DNA from: JAIPEI01 sp964443135
GTDB lineage: Bacteria > Desulfobacterota > DSM-4660 > Desulfatiglandales > HGW-15
Direction: 5' to 3'
Length of the DNA stretch: 64,000 nt
Assembly: GCA_964443135.1 (NCBI GenBank)
Contig: CAYUBQ010000014.1
Coordinates: 1 to 64,000, forward strand
The stretch's first letter is position 1, and every line of letters begins with the position of its first letter. Below are positions 9,512 through 17,567 of this stretch, in pieces. The notes beneath the pieces are model-generated. The model did no database searches. It saw only the letters and a program-made list of their open reading frames with translations, and had not been told where the DNA came from. The position numbers and the translations under genes are program-made.

Positions 9512-9813
9512 GAAGGTGCGTCCGGTCCTTGGTCAGTGAAATCGGGACGTCGCGTGCTTTTCTGAAATCGGACGGGGACGTGCTGCATCCCGGATTATGC
9601 AAGACCCGTCCCATCCCGTCAAGGCGGGTGTGCCCCCGGGCGAACCGCTCCCGCGCGGCCTCGATTCACCCGGGTCCGGGGGGGACCGCTCCATCGGTCG
9701 GCCTCACGTGCGGATGATCGCCCTGCTGCTGTGAGGTGTGGAGATAAGCCGTGATTCCAGGGATTTGCCTTTGTTCCCCACCAGGCGGCACATCCCTCAG
9801 GAGACCGCCGAGG
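9512..9813. other. Intergenic region upstream of the Ser/Thr kinase
   Basis: About 300 bp with no convincing gene. It contains the kinase promoter at 9594-9622 and an imperfect direct repeat GAAATCGGGACG / GAAATCGGACGGGGACG near 9538-9580. Nothing else was recognised. Confidence 0.5.
9594..9622 (-). promoter_or_regulatory. Sigma-70-type promoter for the Ser/Thr kinase-LysM operon
   Basis: On the minus strand the sequence reads TTGACG, a 17-bp spacer, then CATAAT, close to the sigma-70 consensus with ideal spacing. It would initiate near 9587 and leave a leader of about 75 nt before the kinase start at 9511. Confidence 0.65.
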
Positions 9814-9975
9814 TCATGCCGCGGGGCCCTTCGGGGTGCCGACTTCCCCTGCGCCGTCAGCGATCCGGGGGTAGCTCCCGTCCCCCGCCCGTTCCAGGTA
9901 TGCGGAGACGATGAGACGGTAGTACTCGATGGTGGACTCCGGTCCGATGCCTCCGATGATGCCGACCACGTCCAT
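9814..9975 (-). pseudogene. Aspartate/glutamate racemase, N-terminal fragment
   Basis: From ATG at 9975 the reading frame encodes DVVGIIGGIGPESTIEYYR, the hallmark N terminus of Asp/Glu racemases (GxxGGxGPxxT motif), and continues to about GDGSYPRI. After roughly 37 codons family similarity ends and the frame runs through unrelated sequence to a stop at 9814. Functional members are about 230 aa, so this is a decayed remnant. The following ~300 bp contain no recognisable continuation. Confidence 0.75.
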
Positions 9976-10037
9976 GGGTCGCTCCTCTCCCCCTACCGCG
10001 TCCCACCGGGTTCTCCCCGAGATCCAGGAGCGTTGCC

Positions 10038-10442
10038 TCACGTCAGGCCTTGCAGCTCGGCGGCCAACCACGGGGAGACAAGCGTTGCGATCAGGACCAG
10101 AGAGAAGAGGTCGCCCTTCCTGAGATTGAACACCTGGAGGATCTCAAGCCACGGCTTTTTCATCAGGAAACGCCCCAGCAGGAGCTCGAAGCAGAGGGTC
10201 AGTAGGAACCAGAGGAGACCGACCTGCTGGTAGACGGCCTCGGACGAAGATCCGATGAAGGGCATGCTGACCCGGGAAATCAACAAAAACAACCCCGAAA
10301 GGAGCAGGCCGCTCAGCGGCAGCGAGGGCCCGTACCCGAGCCTCGGTGCGAGCAGCTTCTCGCGAAGGGCTGCGTTGGCCAGGGCCGCCGCAAGGATCAC
10401 GAGCCAGAGGGCGACGGCCTTCGCAAAGAGGAGAATCGTCAT
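10038..10442 (-). CDS. Small integral membrane protein, function unknown
   Basis: A 134-aa hydrophobic protein with about four predicted helices: residues 2-22 (ILLFAKAVALWLVILAAALA), 40-58, 70-90 and 110-125. The motif NAALREKLLAPRLG sits between the first two helices. The start is placed at the ATG at 10442, just before the first helix; a longer version from 10478 would add 12 charged residues without a better ribosome site. I recognise no characterised family. It lies between the racemase fragment and the DUF362 gene with gaps of 60-150 bp. Confidence 0.65.
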   Translation of the reverse strand: MTILLFAKAVALWLVILAAALANAALREKLLAPRLGYGPSLPLSGLLLSGLFLLISRVSMPFIGSSSEAVYQQVGLLWFLLTLCFELLLGRFLMKKPWLEILQVFNLRKGDLFSLVLIATLVSPWLAAELQGLT

Positions 10443-10592
10443 GAATCGTCCCCCCATCGGGTCGCGGGGAACCGTCATGCCTTTGGCAAGCGGTGGAGCC
10501 CGTTCACGGACGTTCCTTTCCTGTCTTCCCTCCCCTTTTCACAATCTCCCCGTTTCGGATCGAAAGCCGACCCCGGAAGAGCCCCGGCCGGC

Positions 10593-11657
10593 TCAGCCCA
10601 GCAGGGTGCGGACCCGCCCCATGAGCGGGGCAAAGGCCGGGTCCCGGTCCAGGGAGGCCTCCAGGATCTCCATCTGCGCGAGGCTTCCGGCTCCCAGGCC
10701 GAGGGCCATCGCCCGCTTCACCTGGCGCATCTCCCAGGGCGAGCGGGAGGCGAGCCGCTCCCAGCGGCCGAAGGACTTGATCATGGCCAGCCCGATCACG
10801 TCGCACGCCACGGGGTCCCCGCCGGCCAGGACCAGGTGCGTGTCCCGGGCGGTCCCCTCCCAGGGGCCTCCCTCCACCATGATCCGGGTGCCGTCCACGA
10901 TGTGGAGCGGGAAGCTGAAGGCCAGGTTGAGCTCCGCCACCACCTCCTCCCAGTGGGATCGGTTCACCAGGTAAGGGCGCTGGCTGAAGTGGGTCGCCCC
11001 CACCAGGTTCTTGAGGCAGATGGAGTAGCCTGCGTACCGGTGGGTCTTGATCACCGGCAGGTTGATCACCCGGTCCACCTCGAAGAAGCGGTCCGTGACC
11101 TCCACCCGCTCGAGGTAGTCGCCGTCGACCTTCACCGCCACCCAGCCGTGATCCTCGAAGGCGACCGTCTCGGCCCCGGCCCGGCGGGCGGCCGGGCCGA
11201 TGCCGTTCTCCTCCATGTTCTTGGCCGTGCCTCCCCGGATGAGTGCGGACATGTCGCCCACCACGACCTCGGCCGCCCCGTGGTGGAACAGGCGCTCCAC
11301 CACAGCCCCCACCAGCTCCGGGCTGGTGGTGGTGGGGTTGCCCCTCGCCCCCACCACGTTGGGCTTGACCAGGATGCGCTTGCCCCGGACCGGGATCCGG
11401 TCGAACCCGCCGATCAGGGAGACCGCCCGCTCGACCATCTCGGTGAGGTCCCGGCCGCCGACCGCGGCGACCAGGCTCTTGCCGCCGCGGGCGTACAGGT
11501 TCCCCGGCCCCTCGGCCGGAGCGGTGTCCCCCGCCTCCTTGAAGAAGACCTTCAGGCTGTGCCGGCTCCGGAACAGGCCGAAGGCGGCCCCCACGGCCGC
11601 CAGGAGGATGAGGAAGCCCCGCCGAGTGTACTTCTTCTTCCTCTCCCGCCTCTTCAT
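10593..11657 (-). CDS. DUF362 domain protein, membrane- or Tat-targeted
   Basis: A 354-aa protein. The N terminus is strongly basic (MKRRERKKKYTRRGF) followed by a hydrophobic helix (about 15-32), a possible twin-arginine or uncleaved anchor signal. The body (about 60-340) is the DUF362 fold: KRILVKPNVVG, the NPTTTSPELVGAVV segment, VINLPVIKTH and ICLKNLVGATHF are typical. The ferredoxin domain found at the C terminus of some DUF362 proteins is absent. Function is unknown; family members often sit near Fe-S or redox genes. The start at 11657 is chosen to begin at the basic signal; GTG at 11663 is an alternative. It follows the DUF3795 gene by about 70 bp. Confidence 0.8.
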   Translation of the reverse strand: MKRRERKKKYTRRGFLILLAAVGAAFGLFRSRHSLKVFFKEAGDTAPAEGPGNLYARGGKSLVAAVGGRDLTEMVERAVSLIGGFDRIPVRGKRILVKPNVVGARGNPTTTSPELVGAVVERLFHHGAAEVVVGDMSALIRGGTAKNMEENGIGPAARRAGAETVAFEDHGWVAVKVDGDYLERVEVTDRFFEVDRVINLPVIKTHRYAGYSICLKNLVGATHFSQRPYLVNRSHWEEVVAELNLAFSFPLHIVDGTRIMVEGGPWEGTARDTHLVLAGGDPVACDVIGLAMIKSFGRWERLASRSPWEMRQVKRAMALGLGAGSLAQMEILEASLDRDPAFAPLMGRVRTLLG

Positions 11658-11727
11658 CGGCACGCCGCCTTCATTCCTCCGCCAGCTGCATCCACCGCCC
11701 CGCACCCGGAACAGGCGGGCCCGGCTC

Positions 11728-12228
11728 CTAGTCCAGGTCCAGCTCCGCCTTGCACCGGTTGCACCTCACCACCCCCCGGAACACCCGGTTCCCGCACTCC
11801 GGGCAGACGTAGCGCGCCTCTTCGTCCCGCATCCACTGCTCCGTCCCGACCTCCCGCCGGTGGGGAATCGCCCGCAGGATGACCTTCTTCCCCACGGCCA
11901 TGGGAAAGTCATCGATGTGACGGCAGGGGAAGTCGTCGCACTCGTGGCAGCCGCTGTAGCCCTTCTCCCGGGTGCAGTCCCGGATCCCGCACCTGCGGCA
12001 GTACACGAACGGCTCGTCCGACAAACATCCCCGGCACTGGATGTCGTCCACGGTGAGGCGCTCGCCGCCGGGAAGCGTCCCCTTGCCCGGCACCCCTCCC
12101 TGGTAGAGCCCCACCAGCCGCTCCTTGAGCTTCCGGTTGTCGTCCCGGTGGGCGATGTAGATGGCACAGACCCCGCAGTAGAGACCGCAGGGGGCGGCAA
12201 AGTCCGGATTGATGTCCGTCATGCTCAT
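11728..12228 (-). CDS. DUF3795 cysteine-rich protein
   Basis: A 166-aa protein rich in Cys. It opens with the family signature CGLYCGVCAIY, followed by CRGC, the segment YCRRCGIRDCTREKGYSGCHECDDFPC, and a C-terminal zinc-ribbon-like pair CPECGNRVF...CNRCKAEL. DUF3795 proteins are common in anaerobic bacteria and archaea and probably bind metal; no activity is established. The start is ATG at 12228, with an in-frame ATG two codons later as alternative. It probably belongs to a loose operon with the DUF2867 gene upstream and the DUF362 gene downstream. Confidence 0.8.
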   Translation of the reverse strand: MSMTDINPDFAAPCGLYCGVCAIYIAHRDDNRKLKERLVGLYQGGVPGKGTLPGGERLTVDDIQCRGCLSDEPFVYCRRCGIRDCTREKGYSGCHECDDFPCRHIDDFPMAVGKKVILRAIPHRREVGTEQWMRDEEARYVCPECGNRVFRGVVRCNRCKAELDLD

Positions 12229-12250
12229 CCCCGTGAATTCATGCCCTTCC

Positions 12251-12766
12251 TCATTGCCTGATCCCGGCCCTCATCATACGGGAGACGACCAGGTGATGGA
12301 ATGGGCGAATGATGTTGAAGTAGAAGGGCCCGGTCCAGTGCAGGTACCGGACGGAGGTGAACACGTGAAACCGGTTGAGGCTGGAGGTCGACGGGGCGGC
12401 CACCACACCGAAGAAGGCCGTCAGATGCTTGTCCTCGGGGGTCTCGGAGATCCAGTAGGCGTTCTCTTTCGCAGCCCTCACGACGAAGAAGGATACGGTT
12501 TCACCCGGCTCGAAGGGGAGCTTCTCCGGCGTCACCGAGGGGAGCGCGGCCGGCTTCTCGTGCCTCACCAGGCCCAGCATCGCCACCAGCAGCTCCCTGA
12601 CCCGATAGAGCAGCACGATCCACCAGGGGGCGTAGGAAAGCATCCCGGCGACGAAATGCCTCAGGCTCACGTCTCCTTCAATCGTCTTGACGTCCGCGTG
12701 GTCCGCGTTGTCGAGGTAGGACGCCAGCTCCGGGTGCTCCCGAATCGCCTCCATGGTTCCACCCAT
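12251..12766 (-). CDS. DUF2867 domain protein
   Basis: About 171 aa. The segment VSLRHFVAGMLSYAPWWIVLLYRVRELL, a middle hydrophilic part with SFFVVRAAKENAYWIS, and the C-terminal FHVFTSVRYLHWTGPFYFN...IRPFHHLVV match the DUF2867 pattern. DUF2867 domains also occur at the end of some NAD(P)-dependent epimerase-like proteins; here the domain stands alone. The start is set at ATG 12766 (an in-frame ATG lies four codons later). It starts about 130 bp after the hisF stop. Function is unknown. Confidence 0.7.
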   Translation of the reverse strand: MGGTMEAIREHPELASYLDNADHADVKTIEGDVSLRHFVAGMLSYAPWWIVLLYRVRELLVAMLGLVRHEKPAALPSVTPEKLPFEPGETVSFFVVRAAKENAYWISETPEDKHLTAFFGVVAAPSTSSLNRFHVFTSVRYLHWTGPFYFNIIRPFHHLVVSRMMRAGIRQ

Positions 12767-12899
12767 CCACCGTGATTCGGGGCTACGGTCGTTCCGCCAG
12801 GCTCTTCCCGGCACTCTCCGTGAGCCCCGGCAAGGCCTCCTTGGGGCTGAGCCCGACGAAGGGCGGTGCCGATCTCGGGAGATCCATCCCCTGGACCCT

Positions 12900-13661
12900 T
12901 CAGAGGATCGCCGCAGCCCGGTCACGGAGGTAGTCCTTCAGCTCGCCGATCCCAATGATTCCGTAGTGGAACACGGACGCGGCGAGCAGGATCGTAGCCC
13001 CTGCTTCCACGGCCTGATGGAAGTGAACCAACCTTCCCGCCCCGCCGGACGCGACCACCTCGGCCGAAACGGCTTCCTTGATCGCCCTGATCACCGGGAG
13101 ATCGTACCCCGTCTGCACGCCGTCGCCTGCCTTGCTTGTCGGTAGAATCACCGGAACGCCGCAGCCGTCAACGCGCTTGGCCCATTCGATCGCATCCGCT
13201 CCGGTGGCCGTCCGTCCCCCGTCAATGTAGACTTCATAGCCTGACGGCATCGCCGCATTCTGATCCACATCGACGGCCACCGTCACCCTCTCCGCCCCCA
13301 GCTCTTCGACCATTTCTTCGACCAGCTCGGGCTTCCGAAAGGCGGCACTGCTGGTGGACACCTTGTCCGCGCCGGCGCTCAGCACCAGCTCGGCTGATTT
13401 GACGTCGGATATGCCTCCGCCGACCGTAAACGGCACCGTAGTGACCTCGGCCACGCGTTTCACGACCTCGAGCATGGTGGCCCTGCCTTCCACCGTCGCC
13501 GTGATGTCCAGGAGCGCCAGCTCGTCCGCGCCGGACTCACAGTATGCCCGTGCGCATTCGACCGGATCCCCCGCGTCTCGGATGTCCACGAAATGGACGC
13601 CCTTGACGACGCGTCCGTTCTGCATGTCCAGGCAAGGCATGATTCTGATTCTCTGGTCCAA
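12900..13661 (-). CDS. hisF: Imidazole glycerol phosphate synthase cyclase subunit (HisF) or HisF paralogue
   Basis: A 253-aa TIM barrel. The N terminus IRIMPCLDMQNGRVVKGVHF contains the catalytic Asp of the CLD motif, and VAVDVDQ supplies the second Asp region. Phosphate loops VGGGISD and ASGGAG are present. HisF uses ammonia from HisH to form imidazole-glycerol phosphate and AICAR. The start is TTG at 13661: it has an AGGAGG Shine-Dalgarno 6 nt upstream and gives the usual short HisF N terminus; the longer frame to 13757 has no such support. No hisH or other his gene is nearby. The segment ILPTSKAGDGVQTGYD differs from the usual LTSMDRDGTKxGYD, so a specialised HisF-like role is possible. 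Confidence 0.82.
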   Translation of the reverse strand: MDQRIRIMPCLDMQNGRVVKGVHFVDIRDAGDPVECARAYCESGADELALLDITATVEGRATMLEVVKRVAEVTTVPFTVGGGISDVKSAELVLSAGADKVSTSSAAFRKPELVEEMVEELGAERVTVAVDVDQNAAMPSGYEVYIDGGRTATGADAIEWAKRVDGCGVPVILPTSKAGDGVQTGYDLPVIRAIKEAVSAEVVASGGAGRLVHFHQAVEAGATILLAASVFHYGIIGIGELKDYLRDRAAAIL

Positions 13662-13737
13662 CTTCCTCCTCCTCTCCTTGTGCTCATAACGCCTGAGCTG
13701 CGTGGCGGGCTTAGCCGTCCGGCGGTCCAGCGATATG

Positions 13738-14076
13738 TCAGCCGCCAATGATTTCATTCAATCCATCAATAATACTGCTAAGCTCCTCCACAGAAGCGGA
13801 TGCAATCCTTTTCCCGATTCTTTTTGTTGAAAGCGCACGAATCTGACTGATTTTTGCCCGGGACTTTTTCGGGAGTTTCGTGTCTGCAAGCTCAAGGGTA
13901 AGCGGAAATCCTGCGCGCTGGGATTGGCTTGTGATCGCCACCGCGATGACAGTGCCGGATCTGTCATTGAAAATGTTGTGGCTCAAGATAAGAACAGGGC
14001 GGAAACCGCCTTGTTCGCTCCCGATGACGGGGTTCAAGTCAGCCCAATGGATATCGCCCCTCAATATTCCGGCCAT
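13738..14076 (-). CDS. MazF/PemK-type endoribonuclease toxin
   Basis: A 112-aa protein with the PemK/MazF fold: GDIHWADLNPVIGSEQGGFRPVLILS at the start, then NIFNDRSGTVIAVAITSQ and a C-terminal helical segment. Such toxins cleave mRNA and are held inactive by the antitoxin. It overlaps the antitoxin gene by 16 bp, the usual arrangement with the antitoxin first. Codon use is less GC-biased than its neighbours (several AAA, TTT, ATT codons), suggesting acquisition. Confidence 0.9.
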   Translation of the reverse strand: MAGILRGDIHWADLNPVIGSEQGGFRPVLILSHNIFNDRSGTVIAVAITSQSQRAGFPLTLELADTKLPKKSRAKISQIRALSTKRIGKRIASASVEELSSIIDGLNEIIGG

Positions 14077-14303
14077 TCATCCATCTCCATGGCAAGCCCT
14101 TCTTCCGCCATATTTCGTTCATGCTCTGGGTTGAGCTTGGCGCATTCCCGGGCCAGACGAGTCCTCTCGAGACGTTGCAGCTTGTCCGCCACAGCGTCCT
14201 GAATCGCCTTGCTCCGGTTCGGATACACCTTGGACTTCACCATTAAATCCAATTGTTTCAATAATTTATCATCTATTGTGATCGCAATTTTTGAAGCAGC
14301 CAT
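14061..14303 (-). CDS. Ribbon-helix-helix antitoxin partner of MazF
   Basis: An 80-aa protein. The N terminus KIAITIDDKLLKQLDLMVKS followed by PNRSKAIQDAVADKL is a ribbon-helix-helix DNA-binding domain; the acidic tail HERNMAEEGLAMEMDEWPEY is the likely toxin-binding part. It should repress its own operon and neutralise the downstream toxin. The start is ATG at 14303, preceded by GGGGTGA at good spacing; a GTG three codons upstream overlaps that site. Base composition is lower in GC than the surroundings. Confidence 0.87.
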   Translation of the reverse strand: MAASKIAITIDDKLLKQLDLMVKSKVYPNRSKAIQDAVADKLQRLERTRLARECAKLNPEHERNMAEEGLAMEMDEWPEY

Positions 14304-14382
14304 TTCAATCACCCCCGGTATGGCAATATATCATACCAAGCCGGCATTTCAAGCCCCGAATGATCATTGCCTCCTATGTTCG

Positions 14383-14436
14383 GACCACGTCCACATCTAC
14401 ATCTCCATCCCGCCGAAGTACACGGTGGCGCAAGTG
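14383..14436 (+). pseudogene. IS200/IS605 TnpA transposase remnant
   Basis: In the plus frame the peptide DHVHIYISIPPKYTVAQV matches the HUH motif region of Y1 transposases of the IS200 type (DHVHLL-SIPPKYSVSQV). Only about 18 codons remain; frame and similarity are lost on both sides. No ends of an element are visible. It lies next to the toxin-antitoxin pair and the integrase remnant, marking a degraded mobile region. Confidence 0.7.
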
Positions 14437-14498
14437 AGGGTCCACCCCCGAAAGTTCCGGGAATCCAGATGGAAAGAAGGACAAGACCAGGGATTTTG

Positions 14499-14576
14499 CT
14501 CGTCTCCACCACCATGGTCTACACCCACGTGATGAACCGGCCCGGGGTGAGCGTGAGGAGCCCGGCCGACATGTGA
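14499..14576 (+). pseudogene. Tyrosine recombinase (integron/phage-type integrase) C-terminal remnant
   Basis: The plus-strand frame ends VSTTMVYTHVMNRPGVSVRSPADM before TGA at 14574-14576. This is the C terminus of IntI/XerC-like recombinases (STTM-YTHV-NR-G-GVRSP), including the catalytic Tyr in YTHV. The rest of the gene is missing; only about 25 codons survive. Confidence 0.72.
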
Positions 14577-14586
14577 CGGGGGGCGT

Positions 14587-15042
14587 TCAGGCGTGCTCGC
14601 GTCGGATCGCGTGGATCATCTCGTCCAGCTGGTGGAGGAAGCGCGATCGATCGCGCTTCTGCATGGACGGGGGGCCGCCCGCGATCACGCCCTCGTCCCG
14701 GAGGTCCGAGAGGAGGTTCCGGGTGGCCAGGGCCGAGCCGATGTTGTCCTCGGTGAAGGGCTTCCCCGTGGTACCGAGCACGCGGGCGCCCTGTTGCAGG
14801 CATCGGTGGGCGAGGGGGATGTCGGCGGTGACCACGATGTCGTGGGGCTGGACGCGCTCTGCGATCCAGTCGTCAGCCGCGTCCGGGCCGTCCTTCACCA
14901 CCTCGAGGGCGATCCAGGGCTCGGCGGGGATCCGCATGGGTGCGTTGGCCACCAGGGTGACCTGGAGGCGGTGCCTCTCGGCGACCCGGTACACCTCCTG
15001 CTTGACCGGGCAGGCGTCTGCATCGACAAAGACGTGGAGCAA
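14587..15042 (-). CDS. YaiI/YqxD family protein (DUF188)
   Basis: A 151-aa protein with the full DUF188 pattern: HVFVDADACPVKQEVYRVAER at the N terminus, VVKDGPDAADDWIAE, DIVVTADIPLAHRCL, GKPFTEDNIGSALATRNLLSDLR and a C-terminal RSRFLHQLDEMI helix. The fold is PIN/NYN-like, suggesting a nuclease, but no function is proven. The start is TTG at 15042: a GGAGG lies 8 nt upstream and length then matches the usual ~150 aa. It is 17 bp downstream of the MFS gene, so co-transcribed with it. Confidence 0.87.
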   Translation of the reverse strand: MLHVFVDADACPVKQEVYRVAERHRLQVTLVANAPMRIPAEPWIALEVVKDGPDAADDWIAERVQPHDIVVTADIPLAHRCLQQGARVLGTTGKPFTEDNIGSALATRNLLSDLRDEGVIAGGPPSMQKRDRSRFLHQLDEMIHAIRREHA

Positions 15043-15059
15043 ATGGCGGTCCTCCCGGT

Positions 15060-16307
15060 TCAAGGCCCCTCGAAGGGTTCCGGGGCCTCCTGAAACAGGT
15101 CTCTGATGTAGGAGAACGATCCGATGAAGAGGAGCAGCCCGGCGAGGCCTGCGAACCCGGGCAGGACCGTCATGGCGGCCTCCAGGCCGTAGAGGTCCGA
15201 GAGCTCGCCGACGACGACGGGCGCCAGGCTCGAGCCCAGGAGGTGCTGAATGACGATGCTCACGCTCAGGGAGACGGCGCGGAGCCCCGGGTGCACCACG
15301 TCCTGGGTCACGGCCACACCCGACGGGACGAAGCCCACGGCGGTCACGCCCACGAGGAGCAGGACCAGGTACTGGGCTTTTCCCTGGAGGAAGGAGAAGG
15401 CGACAAAGAGGAGGAGCCCGGTGACTACGGACGACGCGGCCGGGAAGAGGAGCCGGGCTTCTTTGCGCCTCTTCGTCCAGGCGTCGGCAAGGTAGCCCCC
15501 CAGGGGGGCTCCGACGATGGCGAGGAGCATGACCGAGCCGGCCTTCATGCTGGCCTTGTCCATGTCCAGGTGGCCGAACCGGTGGAAGTAGGTGGGCAGC
15601 CAGGTGAGGAGGGCGGTGGTCACGAAGACGTTCAGGGCGAAGGCCAGGTTGTTGCAGAGCAGGGTCCGGTTGTGGGTGAACTGCCGGGCGATCTCCTGGA
15701 ACCGCATCCGGACCTCCCGGCCGGTCGGTTCTTTCCGGGTGAGCCGGATGGTCTCGTAGTCCTCCACGAAGTAGAACCAGACGGCCAGGATCATGCCGGG
15801 AAGGGCCACGAGCCCGAAGGCGTGGCGCCAGCCGAAGTGATGGGCGACCAGCCCTCCGATGCCGATGCCCAGGGCGCTTCCCAGGGGAATGGAGGCGTTC
15901 CACAGCCCGAGGATCCGGGCGCGCTGCTCCCGGGGGAACCGGGCCGAGAGCATGGCGGTTCCGCCCGGGGCGTAGCCCGCCTCGCCCACGCCGATGGCCG
16001 TCCTGGCGACGAAGAGCTGGGGGAAGGTGCGGGTGAAGGCGCAGGCCAGGGTCGCCAGGCTCCAGAGGGCGGCCATGATGGAGATGCTCCGGGTGCGGCT
16101 CCAGCGGTCCACGAGGATGGAGACCGGAAAGGAGAACGCCAGGATGGACCAGTAGACCGCGGAGACCAGGAGGCCGCACTGGGCGTCGGTCATGCCCATC
16201 TCCTCCTTCAGAAAGGGGAACAGGGACACGATCACCATGCGGTCCATGTAGTCGAACATGTAGAGCAGGAACAGGAGCCAGAAGACGGTCCAGGACGGTT
16301 TAGGCAT
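15060..16307 (-). CDS. MFS transporter
   Basis: A 415-aa permease with twelve predicted membrane helices. The loop between helices 2 and 3 has DRWSRTRSISI, and helix 4-5 has RTAIGVGEAGYAPGGTAMLSARFP, typical of spinster-like/hexuronate-type MFS carriers (VGxGExxxxP). The central loop (about 190-215) is hydrophilic. The substrate is not predictable. The gene overlaps the end of the UroD-like methyltransferase gene by 8 bp, so the carrier may handle a methylated substrate or product of that enzyme. Confidence 0.87.
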   Translation of the reverse strand: MPKPSWTVFWLLFLLYMFDYMDRMVIVSLFPFLKEEMGMTDAQCGLLVSAVYWSILAFSFPVSILVDRWSRTRSISIMAALWSLATLACAFTRTFPQLFVARTAIGVGEAGYAPGGTAMLSARFPREQRARILGLWNASIPLGSALGIGIGGLVAHHFGWRHAFGLVALPGMILAVWFYFVEDYETIRLTRKEPTGREVRMRFQEIARQFTHNRTLLCNNLAFALNVFVTTALLTWLPTYFHRFGHLDMDKASMKAGSVMLLAIVGAPLGGYLADAWTKRRKEARLLFPAASSVVTGLLLFVAFSFLQGKAQYLVLLLVGVTAVGFVPSGVAVTQDVVHPGLRAVSLSVSIVIQHLLGSSLAPVVVGELSDLYGLEAAMTVLPGFAGLAGLLLFIGSFSYIRDLFQEAPEPFEGP

Positions 16308-17403
16308 GCGCCGCGGTCCCTTCGTACCGGCCGTGCTTGTGGACGGCCTCGAACATGGCCATGCAGTTCTCCGGGCTCACGCCCGGGTGGAGGGAGTTGG
16401 ACGAGCAGACGATCAGCCCGCCCCCTTCGGCCCCGTCCTCGACGGCCCGGACGACCGCCTGCTCGACCTGCTCCGGGGTGCCCGAGGGCAGGAGGTCCAC
16501 GCAGTCGATGTTGCCCAGGAGACAGATGCGGTCGCCGTAACGGGCCTTCACCTCTTTGATCTCCATGCCGGCCTGGGGCTCCAGCGGGTTGAGTCCGTCG
16601 TAACCGGTCTCCAGGAGGGTGTCCATGAGGGGCCAGAGGTTGCCGTCCGAGTGCCGGACCACCTTCAGGCCCTTTTCGCGGGCCTTCTCCACGACCGGCC
16701 GGTTGTAGCGGTTCACGAACTCCCGGAAGTGTTCCAGGGAGATCATCGGTCCGGCGTTGGTGGCGATGTCGTCCTCGATGACCAGCACGTCCAGGCCGGC
16801 CCCGGCCAGGAGCTCGAGCTGGGCGAGGTTGAACTCCAGCATGATTCGGGCGACCTCGTGGACGAAACCGGGGTTGTTGTAGAGGTTCATCATGAAATTC
16901 GTCATCCCGATCAGGCGCCAGGAGCGGACAAAGGCGCCCCGCATGAGCCAGAAGAGGGCCTTCTCCCCCTGGAAGCGGTCCCTGGCGAGGTGGAGGAGCC
17001 CGAGGTCCTCGGGCTTCGGCTCGGGGGGGGCGAAGGCGCTCAGCTCCTCCGGGGAGGAAACGGGGTGCCCCACGGGCACGGGAATGCCGTGCTCCGACAG
17101 CTTGTAGACCACGCCGAACCCGTCCTTCACGTGCAGGTCGTCCACCCGGGTCTCGTGGCCGATCTCGAAGCTCGTGATGCCGTCGATGTCGAACTGCTCG
17201 TGGATCATGAAGAGGGTGTCGACCAGCTTGAGCTTGTCCCCGTCGCTCATGAGCCGGAAGTCCCGGGGCTCCGGGAGCCCGGTGGTGAGATGCCGCCCGA
17301 TCCCGATGATGGGGGCCTCGTTGATCCCGTGGACGTAGAGGGGAACTCGGTCCGGTTCCCTGAGCTCGAGCGCGGTGAGGATCCGTTGCTTTCCGTTCAT
17401 CAT
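16300..17403 (-). CDS. Uroporphyrinogen decarboxylase-family (MtaA/CmuA-like) methyltransferase
   Basis: A 367-aa TIM-barrel protein of the UroD superfamily. Visible features are RILTALELREPDRVPLYVHG at the N terminus, FFMM-rich barrel strands, LDVLVIEDDIATNAGPMIS, KVVRHSDGNLWPLMDTLLETGYDGLNPLEPQAGM and ICLLGNIDCVDLL. The H-x-D-G-N segment and following motifs are as in corrinoid-dependent methyltransferases rather than heme HemE. It probably moves methyl groups to or from a corrinoid protein or thiol. The start is ATG at 17403, with GGAGGA 7 nt upstream; in-frame codons to 17451 lack such a site. It is the first gene of an operon with the MFS and YaiI genes. Confidence 0.83.
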   Translation of the reverse strand: MMNGKQRILTALELREPDRVPLYVHGINEAPIIGIGRHLTTGLPEPRDFRLMSDGDKLKLVDTLFMIHEQFDIDGITSFEIGHETRVDDLHVKDGFGVVYKLSEHGIPVPVGHPVSSPEELSAFAPPEPKPEDLGLLHLARDRFQGEKALFWLMRGAFVRSWRLIGMTNFMMNLYNNPGFVHEVARIMLEFNLAQLELLAGAGLDVLVIEDDIATNAGPMISLEHFREFVNRYNRPVVEKAREKGLKVVRHSDGNLWPLMDTLLETGYDGLNPLEPQAGMEIKEVKARYGDRICLLGNIDCVDLLPSGTPEQVEQAVVRAVEDGAEGGGLIVCSSNSLHPGVSPENCMAMFEAVHKHGRYEGTAAHA

Positions 17404-17464
17404 GCGCTGTTCCTCCGATGCCTTTCTACTTCCTTTCGTGCCGTCCGTCAATCAAGGTCATGTT

Positions 17465-17567
17465 TGATGGAGTCGTAAAAAGCCCGAATCCTCGAGATCT
17501 GCCCCTGGGATTTCAACAGGTTATATCGTCCCCAGCGGCGCGTGAGCGGGTTTTGCGAATGCGTCAA
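17465..17567 (+). repeat. Dispersed intergenic repeat, copy B
   Basis: A full-length copy: TGATGGAGTCG, AGCCCGAATC-CTCGAGATCTG, GATTTCAACAGGTTATATCG, CCCCAGCGGCGCGTGAGCGG and GCGAATGCGTCAA in order. It fills the gap between the methyltransferase start (17403) and the end of the 4Fe-4S gene (17767). The remaining 17568-17766 holds no clear gene. Confidence 0.9.

Noticed and set aside
14309..14515. 68-codon minus-strand frame in the mobile-remnant region
   Set aside because: It is antisense to both remnants and resembles nothing.
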